A DNA stretch of 5,500 nucleotides, taken from the NCBI GenBank assembly GCA_965651595.1, contig CBFGTA010000125.1, positions 1 to 5,500 on the forward strand. The letters are read 5' to 3'. Shown piece after piece: positions 1 through 4,579 of this stretch. Within the stretch, counting starts at the first letter, position 1; each line of letters opens with the position of its first letter. Source of the stretch: CBFGTA01 sp965651595. Lineage in GTDB: Bacteria > Actinomycetota > Actinomycetes > S36-B12 > UBA10799. The notes below the pieces were generated by a model. That model searched no databases and was not told the DNA's origin. It saw only the letters and a list, made by a program, of their open reading frames with translations. Position numbers and translations under genes: made by a program.

Positions 1-1355
1 GTTCTCTGCTCGTCGCCAACCGGGGAGAAATCGCCCGACGCATTATTCGCACCGCCAAGTCCATGGGTATCGAGACGATCGCAGTGCATTCGCCTGCCGA
101 CGCAGATCTTCCCTACGTTCGCGAAGCTGACTGCGCCGTCGAGCTGCCGAGCAACCCTCCTGCCGAGTCCTATCTGAGTGCAAGTGCGGTTCTGGGGGCC
201 GCTCGCCGGACCGGAGCGGAGGCGATCCATCCGGGTTATGGGTTCTTGTCGGAGAGTGCTGATTTTGCCCGCCAAGTCCTCGACGCCGGGCTCGTGTGGA
301 TTGGCCCCGAACCGCAGTCGATCGAATCGATGGGCGACAAGATCGCTGCGAGGCAACTCATGCAGGCGGCTGGCGTTCCGATCAGCCCCGGCACAGTCGA
401 TCCCGTGACGAGCGCAGAAGGCGCCCTTGCAGCGGCCGAAAGCATCGGCTATCCCGTCATGGTCAAGGCAGCTGCCGGCGGAGGCGGCATCGGAATGTCG
501 GTGGCTCGATCGGCCGACGAACTCGTTGACAGATGGGAGACAGCCCGCACTCGGGCCGAACGATTTTTCTCGTCTCCTGCGGTGTTCCTCGAACGCTTTG
601 TCGAGCGGGCCCGCCACATTGAAGTTCAGATCCTCGGAATGGCCGATGGCACGATCGTGACAGTGGGGGAGCGGGATTGCTCCGTACAACGCCGGCATCA
701 AAAAGTCGTGGAGGAGTCACCGGCCCCAGAGCTGTCGGAACAGCTACGGGCCGAGATCCATGACATTGCGCGCCGGGCGGGTGAAGCCGTGGACTACAGA
801 AACGCCGGGACGGTGGAACTACTCGTAGATGCCGATTCCGGTGAGGCGTGGTTCCTGGAGATGAACACCAGGTTGCAGGTCGAGCACCCGGTCACCGAGC
901 AGGTGTGGGGGATCGACCTGGTTCGGGAGCAGTTCTTGATCGCCGCTGGTGATCCGCCGTCACCGGAAATGGCGACTCTTTCCCCGAACGGCCATGCCTT
1001 AGAACTGCGGATCTACGCAGAGGATCCCGTCAAGTTTCTTCCGCGGCCGGGAACTATCGAACAATGGCGAGAGCCGACTGGGCAGGGTGTGAGGGTCGAC
1101 AGCGGGTATGACAGTGGCAACGTCGTGACACCCTTCTACGACCCGCTACTGGCGAAGCTCATCGTGCACGCCCCAGATCGGCAGACCTGCCTTGAACGGG
1201 CGCGTGCAGCGGCGAATTCCTTTACCATTACGGGAGTTACGACCAACCTGCCGTTCTTCGACGAAGTGCTCACAGATCGTGGCTTTGTCACGGGGCGGTA
1301 TGACACGGGAATTGTTGGCAGCTTGCGAGACCAGGGACGAAAGGATAGACAATGA
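1..1355 (+). CDS. Biotin carboxylase subunit of a biotin-dependent carboxylase (5' partial)
   Basis: Cytosolic ATP-grasp enzyme that carboxylates the biotin of a carrier protein using ATP and bicarbonate. The frame is open to the window edge and already shows the N-terminal signature LLVANRGEIARRI, so only about 3-6 codons are missing; the ATG at 63 is internal. Seen in order: the N-terminal biotin carboxylase domain with HPGYGFLSE, the ATP-grasp glycine loop GGGGIGM (477-497), HIEVQILG, QRRHQKVVEESPAP, the catalytic segment EMNTRLQVEHPVTE (from 858), and the C-terminal domain with ELRIYAEDP and TNLPFF. All expected catalytic segments are present, so it should be active. The loop has Ile where acetyl-CoA carboxylases usually have Arg or Lys; as I recall, GGGGIG is more typical of urea carboxylases. 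The stop overlaps the start of the carrier gene (ATGA), indicating translational coupling. Biotin carboxylase is near certain; the final substrate (acyl-CoA, urea or oxoproline-like) cannot be told without the carboxyltransferase. Confidence 0.95.
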   Translation, partial: SLLVANRGEIARRIIRTAKSMGIETIAVHSPADADLPYVREADCAVELPSNPPAESYLSASAVLGAARRTGAEAIHPGYGFLSESADFARQVLDAGLVWIGPEPQSIESMGDKIAARQLMQAAGVPISPGTVDPVTSAEGALAAAESIGYPVMVKAAAGGGGIGMSVARSADELVDRWETARTRAERFFSSPAVFLERFVERARHIEVQILGMADGTIVTVGERDCSVQRRHQKVVEESPAPELSEQLRAEIHDIARRAGEAVDYRNAGTVELLVDADSGEAWFLEMNTRLQVEHPVTEQVWGIDLVREQFLIAAGDPPSPEMATLSPNGHALELRIYAEDPVKFLPRPGTIEQWREPTGQGVRVDSGYDSGNVVTPFYDPLLAKLIVHAPDRQTCLERARAAANSFTITGVTTNLPFFDEVLTDRGFVTGRYDTGIVGSLRDQGRKDRQ

Positions 1356-1567
1356 GCGAAGTCCGGGCCGAGATGTCGGCCAACGTGTGGAAGGTGTTGG
1401 TTTCTGCTGGAGACACCGTGGCCGACGGCGACACTCTGGTGATTTTGGAGTCCATGAAGATGGAGATTCCTGTGCTGGCCGAAGAAAACGGCACCGTCGA
1501 ACAGTTATGCGTTGCCGAGGGCGACGCAATTTCGGAGGACGGGCTCATAGCCGTAATTGCGGGCTAG
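1352..1567 (+). CDS. Small biotinyl carrier protein (BCCP-like, 71 aa, Rv3221c/TB7.3 type)
   Basis: Carries biotin between the carboxylase and a carboxyltransferase. At 71 residues it is little more than the biotinyl/lipoyl-attachment fold. The biotinylation motif ESMKMEIP is intact, with the acceptor Lys at residue 36, and is flanked by the usual GDTV..GDTL and EGDAI hairpins. The start is supported by AAGGA at 1341-1345, six bases before the ATG, and by the 4-bp overlap with the carboxylase gene. Length and position next to pdtaS match the M. tuberculosis biotinylated protein Rv3221c (TB7.3). Two GGGCTAG copies (1561-1567, which contains the stop, and 1573-1579) lie at its 3' end. No convincing terminator hairpin was seen in the 26 bp before the convergent acetyltransferase gene. 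The carrier role is secure; the partner enzyme is inferred from the overlap. Confidence 0.95.
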   Translation: MSEVRAEMSANVWKVLVSAGDTVADGDTLVILESMKMEIPVLAEENGTVEQLCVAEGDAISEDGLIAVIAG

Positions 1568-1593
1568 CGACTGGGCTAGACGCGGTACACCGA

Positions 1594-2118
1594 TCACCCG
1601 GACTGGGTTGGTCGGGAGTACGTCAAGAGACGGGTGCCGTCGCGGGCTACCCAGTCTCGATTCGGATCCCGAGACATCAACGTGCGCGCGAAAAGTTCTT
1701 GGGCGCGAAAGTTGGTGGTACTCGCACACGCGACAACAGTGTGGATCCCACGCTCACGGGCGATCGCATCGCAGGCAGAAATGAGCTGTCGGGCAACACC
1801 CTGTCCTTCGAAAGTCTCGGAAACTGCCAGCATCCTGAACTCACATTCGCCTGGCTCCGTGACCTCAGTGAAGGGCGAGCCGTACTCGCAGTACGTGATC
1901 GTTCCGGCGATCGCGGCGGCTTCCCGATGGCTCGAGGTAGCCACCAGCACTTGGGTTCGAGGAGGGAGGATGCGCTCCGCGACACGGTCAAGTTGCCGAT
2001 CGTAGGGTCCCCCGGGGCTGCACAACTGTGCCCGGCGGTAAACCCGAGTACACAGTCCACCGATCGCGGCGAACTGTTCGCTACGAGCAGGCTCGACCAC
2101 AACAGATGGATCTGCCAC
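1594..2118 (-). CDS. GNAT-family N-acetyltransferase (174 aa)
   Basis: Predicted acetyl-CoA-dependent acyltransferase of unknown substrate. The fold is recognisable from the beta4-alpha3 region: FRMLAVSETF (residues 94-103), then the pyrophosphate-binding loop EGQGVA (104-109; family pattern Q/RxxGxG/A, here with Glu first) and the helix RQLISACDAIARERG. The acetyl-CoA site region continues with ASTTNFRAQELFAR and ends with PNRDW, a motif common in actinobacterial GNATs (usually GF..xPERDW). The start is a GTG, the only start codon before the in-frame stop at 2128-2130; a second GTG at codon 7 (2098-2100) is possible. Neither has a visible Shine-Dalgarno sequence, so translation may depend on coupling to the small membrane-protein gene that stops 9 bp upstream. 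It lies antisense to its neighbours, between the carrier gene and pdtaS. The family is secure, the substrate unknown. Confidence 0.87.
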   Translation of the reverse strand: MADPSVVVEPARSEQFAAIGGLCTRVYRRAQLCSPGGPYDRQLDRVAERILPPRTQVLVATSSHREAAAIAGTITYCEYGSPFTEVTEPGECEFRMLAVSETFEGQGVARQLISACDAIARERGIHTVVACASTTNFRAQELFARTLMSRDPNRDWVARDGTRLLTYSRPTQSG

Positions 2119-2127
2119 AGCCGCGGC

Positions 2128-2214
2128 CTAGAACAGGGCCACAACCGCGGTGATGCCGAAAGCGATGATGACAATGACAGTGACAACCAGAATGAACTTG
2201 CGGTTCATCATCAT
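2128..2214 (-). CDS. Small single-pass membrane protein (28 aa), upstream partner of the GNAT gene
   Basis: Not assignable to a known family. It begins with three tandem ATG codons (2214, 2211, 2208), then NRKF, then an unbroken run of about 21 hydrophobic residues including LVVTVIVIIAFG and ITAVVALF, ending at a TAG. This is the profile of a tiny membrane protein with a positive N-terminus (Arg5, Lys6), predicted N-in/C-out. The first ATG is preceded by AGGAG (plus-strand ctcct, 2221-2225) with a 6-base spacer, as good a ribosome site as any in the window. The next gene, the acetyltransferase, starts 9 bp after the stop and has no ribosome site of its own, so the two probably share an mRNA and may be coupled. 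It is too short for most gene callers. The reading frame and ribosome site are seen directly; expression and function are inference. Confidence 0.7.
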   Translation of the reverse strand: MMMNRKFILVVTVIVIIAFGITAVVALF

Positions 2215-2220
2215 GCTGGG

Positions 2221-2225
2221 CTCCT
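2221..2225 (-). promoter_or_regulatory. Ribosome binding site of the 28-aa membrane protein
   Basis: AGGAG on the minus strand, six bases from the first of three tandem ATGs (nine and twelve from the others). The spacing favours the ATG at 2214, with 2211 as second choice. It is the main evidence that this very short frame is translated. Confidence 0.65.
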
Positions 2226-2281
2226 GAGGGGGCTGGCAAACAGTGACGGATCAATGCACGACAAGGGTATCGGCACCTCCC

Positions 2282-2310
2282 GTGACGAGCGCAATGGTGG
2301 GGCGTACCGT
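2282..2310 (+). promoter_or_regulatory. Candidate housekeeping promoter of pdtaS
   Basis: GTGACG (2282-2287), a 17-bp spacer and TACCGT (2305-2310) resemble an actinobacterial SigA promoter (TTGAC/TAnnnT). Transcription would start near 2317, giving a leader of about 40 bases. The 142-bp gap between the divergent small-protein gene and pdtaS must hold promoters for both directions. On the opposite strand TACCCT (plus-strand 2264-2269) is a weaker -10 candidate for the small-protein/GNAT unit. These are pattern matches only. Confidence 0.35.
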
Positions 2311-2344
2311 AGTGCAAGCAGTCAGGCGGCTGCCATCGAGAGAT

Positions 2345-2350
2345 GGGGAG
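2345..2350 (+). promoter_or_regulatory. Ribosome binding site that fixes the pdtaS start
   Basis: GGGGAG, six bases before the ATG at 2357. It favours this start over the in-frame GTG at 2243, which would add 38 residues without family resemblance and run through the divergent promoter region. Confidence 0.65.
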
Positions 2351-2356
2351 AGTGTG

Positions 2357-3868
2357 ATGAGCGACCAATCACTCATAGGCGACCGCGGTCGGCTGTTCAG
2401 CAACCGAACTGACCTGAAAGTCGCCGCTCGCGAGCATCTCCGAGCACTCGTGGCCGATTGGCAACTGTTGGCGGATTTGTCTTTCGCCGACCTAGTGTTG
2501 TGGTTGCCGACCTGGAACGACACGGGCTTCACCGCGGAGGCTCAGGTCAGACCCAACACCGCGCCCACCACGCTACCCGACGATGTCGTGGGACGGTTCG
2601 TCCCCAAGGGGCGCCGGAACTCTCTTGATCGAGCTTGCGCAAGTGGTCGGATCATTCGGGGCTCGGGCGGCTCCAGACACGCCGTACCGGCAGGCGCGGC
2701 CAAGGCCAAGGACGGAGAAGTCGCCATCCCCGTCAAGCACAACGGCGAAGTGATCGCGGTAGTTGCCCAGTCCGGCACCCGGCGACCCTCATCGGGTGGG
2801 CCCCTCGAACAGGCCTACCGCGAGTGCGCCGATGCTCTGACACAGATGATCACTGAAGGTGCCTTCCCGCCGGCGAGTGACAATGCACCGGGGGCTGTGC
2901 CCCCGCGGGTTGGCGACGGCATGCTGCAACTCGACGCGCGCGGGCGTGTGAAGGCAGCGTCTCCCAACGCCAACTCAGCCTTCCGCCGATTGGGATTGAC
3001 CACTCACCTAGTGGGCTCGGTTCTGACCGACGTGGTGACGCGCGTTACTCGCTCTCCCGCCCCGGTCGACGTGGAGCGGGTGCGAATCATGAAAGGTCAA
3101 ATTGCTGGTTCGCGGGAAATCGAGGGCGTCGATGCGTCGGTGAGCTTGCGGACAATCCCGCTTCTCGCCGGTGGATCTCACCAGGGAGCGCTGGTGTTGA
3201 CGCGCGATGTTACAGATCTGCGTCGCCAAGAACGCCAACTCATGTCGAAGGACTCAACGATCCGCGAGATCCACCACCGAGTCAAGAACAACTTGCAAAT
3301 GGTGGCCGCGTTGCTGCGGATGCAGGCTAGGCGAGTCGAGGAGCCCGTTGGAAGGGCCGCACTAGAAGAGGCGGTGCGGCGAGTGGGAGCAATCGCCGTC
3401 GTTCATGAGTCGCTGTCGCATCAAGATGAGGACGATGCTGATTTCGACGAAGTCGTCGACGACGTTGTGCGGCTCACTCACGATCTATCCGGCGGGGTCG
3501 CAGTTGTTCGCCACGGTTCCGCAGGCCGCATGTCAGCTAGAGTGATCACTCCGCTATCGATGGCCCTGGCGGAGTTGTTGTCCAACGCAGTCCAACACGG
3601 TTCGGTGTCATTGGGCGAGGACCAAGTGGACGGCGAACGCCGGGTGGAGGTGATCCTTCAAAGGTCAGGCCGCCGGCTGACCGTGGAAGTGCGCGACGAC
3701 GGGCCAGGACTGCCTCCCGGCTTTGACCCGCACACTCAGGAAGGCCTTGGAATCCGCATCGTTCGGACCCTCGTCATGGAGGAGCTCGCGGGGGCCGTGT
3801 CGTGGGAGCCGCGCTTGCCTCACGGCACCTCGGTGATCATAGATATTCTGCTCGACGCGCTCCGCTGA
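2357..3868 (+). CDS. pdtaS: Soluble sensor histidine kinase, PdtaS type (503 aa)
   Basis: Sensor kinase that in mycobacteria phosphorylates PdtaR, an ANTAR-domain RNA-binding response regulator. No membrane segment or signal peptide is visible, so it is cytosolic. In order: an N-terminal GAF-type domain (about 25-145) with the family phrase WQLLADLSFADL and RPNTAPT; a PAS domain (about 186-287) from GDGMLQLD to LTRDVTDLRR; a HisKA_2 dimerisation/phosphoacceptor domain with IREIHHRVKNNLQMVAALL, the acceptor probably being His307 of the HRxxN motif (His306 adjacent); and a HATPase_c domain with N-box ELLSNAVQHG (Asn410), G1 DDGPGL (447-452) and G2 GLGIRIVRTL (463-472). All motifs for activity are present. 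Length is close to the roughly 500 residues of M. tuberculosis PdtaS, and the convergent whiB1 and upstream carrier gene match that genome's order. In M. tuberculosis the protein has been linked to copper/NO and c-di-GMP sensing; the ligand here is unknown. The cognate pdtaR is not in the window. Confidence 0.92.
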   Translation: MSDQSLIGDRGRLFSNRTDLKVAAREHLRALVADWQLLADLSFADLVLWLPTWNDTGFTAEAQVRPNTAPTTLPDDVVGRFVPKGRRNSLDRACASGRIIRGSGGSRHAVPAGAAKAKDGEVAIPVKHNGEVIAVVAQSGTRRPSSGGPLEQAYRECADALTQMITEGAFPPASDNAPGAVPPRVGDGMLQLDARGRVKAASPNANSAFRRLGLTTHLVGSVLTDVVTRVTRSPAPVDVERVRIMKGQIAGSREIEGVDASVSLRTIPLLAGGSHQGALVLTRDVTDLRRQERQLMSKDSTIREIHHRVKNNLQMVAALLRMQARRVEEPVGRAALEEAVRRVGAIAVVHESLSHQDEDDADFDEVVDDVVRLTHDLSGGVAVVRHGSAGRMSARVITPLSMALAELLSNAVQHGSVSLGEDQVDGERRVEVILQRSGRRLTVEVRDDGPGLPPGFDPHTQEGLGIRIVRTLVMEELAGAVSWEPRLPHGTSVIIDILLDALR

Positions 3869-3991
3869 TTGCAGGTATTGGAGCGATCGCAGTTGCTGAA
3901 GCACGAGGGATTTTTCGAGGCTGTTCTGCCGCGGGTCAAGCAACCGACGGGAGGATCAACCCACGGGAAAGCAGCCACCACGTGAAAGTGA

Positions 3992-4006
3992 ACTCACTAG
4001 GTGAGT
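3992..4006. terminator. Small hairpin between the convergent pdtaS and whiB1 genes
   Basis: ACTCAC, loop TAG, GTGAGT: a perfect 6-bp stem with a 3-base loop, about 20 bp beyond the whiB1 stop and 123 bp beyond the pdtaS stop. There is no proper U-tract on either strand, so it is at best a weak bidirectional terminator. The rest of the 158-bp convergent gap shows no gene. Confidence 0.35.
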
Positions 4007-4026
4007 ATGCCTGTGGCAGCCAGCAG

Positions 4027-4272
4027 TTATGCCGACTGGACGCGGACGCCGCGACGGCGAGCCAAACGACGCTCGTCTTCGCTCATGACCGCACCGATTC
4101 CGGCTTCCTAGCCCGAGGCCAGTGCCCACTCCAAGCACGCTTCGCGCACCGAGCAACTGCGGCACACTTGCTTGGCCTCTTCGATCTGCAGCAGTGCAGG
4201 ACCCGCATCTCCGATGGGGAAGAACAACTCGGGATCCTCGTCACGGCAGGCAGCCTTGTGGCGCCAGTCCAT
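4027..4272 (-). pseudogene. whiB1: whiB1-like Fe-S regulator with in-frame amber stop and damaged GVWGG turn
   Basis: Wbl-family proteins bind a [4Fe-4S] cluster, react with NO and, with sigma factor A, control transcription; WhiB1 is essential in M. tuberculosis. The frame starts MDWRHKAACRDEDPELFFP and has cysteines at 9, 37, 40 and 46, exactly the WhiB1 positions. After CLEWALASG, codon 55 is TAG (4108-4110) where the family has CAG (Gln). The same frame then continues with EAG and SEDERR to a basic tail RLARRRGVRVQSA and TAA at 4027-4029, for 81 codons in all (M. tuberculosis WhiB1 has 84 residues). Two further defects: the G-V-W-G-G turn reads G-I-G-A-V, and the Pro after CxxC is Ser41. 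The ribosome site is intact. It is most likely a decaying gene whose role is filled by another copy; alternatives are a functional 54-residue cluster protein, amber readthrough, or sequence error, though several lesions argue against the last. It converges on pdtaS, as in M. tuberculosis. Confidence 0.87.
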
Positions 4273-4278
4273 GCGCTA

Positions 4279-4285
4279 CTCCTCC
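4279..4285 (-). promoter_or_regulatory. Ribosome binding site of whiB1
   Basis: GGAGGAG on the minus strand, six bases before the ATG at 4272. It is near-consensus, so initiation at this broken gene should still be efficient and the 54-residue N-terminal piece could be made if the mRNA exists. Confidence 0.7.
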
Positions 4286-4416
4286 CAGAATGTCGCACCC
4301 GGTTGGCGCGATCTGTGTCCCGATCCAGTCCGAGCTCAGCTAGAGCGATAAACCGGGGGCGGGTTCTATGACTACCTCGTGGTGGCGTACAGTGCTCCAC
4401 TTGGCGACCCCTTCAC

Positions 4417-4443
4417 TGTCACACAGATGACCCACTTGTGACA
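4417..4443. repeat. Inverted repeat TGTCACA-N13-TGTGACA in the whiB1 leader
   Basis: Two perfect 7-base arms (4417-4423 and 4437-4443) with a 13-base spacer. The arms contain TGTGA-like half-sites but in the outward arrangement, so this is not a standard CRP site. It could be an RNA hairpin in the leader, an operator for another dimeric regulator, or chance. Confidence 0.35.
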
Positions 4444-4479
4444 AGGCAATTTGACCATGTGTCGCCGAGATCTTGGTGT

Positions 4480-4485
4480 CTAATA
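4480..4485 (-). promoter_or_regulatory. Candidate -10 box of the whiB1 promoter
   Basis: TATTAG on the minus strand, a fair TAnnnT-type -10, with no good -35 hexamer at 17 bp (CGGAAA). A missing -35 is usual for activator-dependent promoters. Transcription would start near 4473, placing the CRP-like site at about -71.5, a position used by class I CRP activation. Confidence 0.3.
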
Positions 4486-4536
4486 GCTCACATTCGTCAC
4501 GATTTCCGCTGAGCCACAGGCACTTTGGTGCTCCGA

Positions 4537-4552
4537 AGTGATTGTGATCACA
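4537..4552. promoter_or_regulatory. CRP/cAMP-receptor-like binding site upstream of whiB1
   Basis: AGTGATTGTGATCACA matches TGTGA-N6-TCACA in nine of ten defined bases. whiB1 of M. tuberculosis is a known direct target of the CRP homologue Rv3676, so a site here fits the gene's identity. It lies about 30 bp inside the inferred end of the IS element and 265 bp upstream of the whiB1 start. Confidence 0.55.
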
Positions 4553-4579
4553 TGCCGGTGATCGCGGGAAGATCGTTTC

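Larger units (their letters stand above)
4286..4579. other. Upstream region of whiB1, no gene, probable regulatory leader
   Basis: About 290 bp with no credible coding frame on either strand. It holds, from the IS side towards whiB1, a CRP-like palindrome, a -10-like TATTAG, a widely spaced inverted repeat, and an imperfect 19-bp dyad at 4382-4400 (GTGG..CCAC arms). If the -10 is right, whiB1 has a leader of roughly 200 bases. Confidence 0.55.

Noticed and set aside
1561..1579. GGGCTAG direct repeat at the end of the carrier gene
   Set aside because: Seven-base repeat with a 5-base gap; too short to distinguish from chance and not part of a hairpin.
2243..2356. Upstream GTG start for pdtaS adding 38 residues
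   Set aside because: The extension runs through the divergent promoter region and lacks a ribosome site; the ATG at 2357 has GGGGAG at ideal spacing and gives the usual protein length.
1192..2412. Long plus-strand open frame of 406 codons
   Set aside because: It runs out of phase through the end of the carboxylase, the carrier gene and antisense to the acetyltransferase. Its translation is Arg/Gly/His-rich with no family resemblance, while the frames it crosses have clear domains.
3802..4371. Plus-strand frame of 189 codons from inside pdtaS across whiB1
   Set aside because: Starts within the kinase ATPase domain in another frame and is antisense to whiB1; no ribosome site or recognisable domain.
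4083..4400. Minus-strand frame of 105 codons overlapping whiB1
   Set aside because: Out of phase with the recognisable WhiB1 frame; low-complexity Arg/Ser-rich translation and no motif.
4457..4483. Nine-codon plus-strand frame MCRRDLGV, resembling a Cys-containing leader peptide
   Set aside because: No good ribosome site and no plus-strand gene downstream for it to control.
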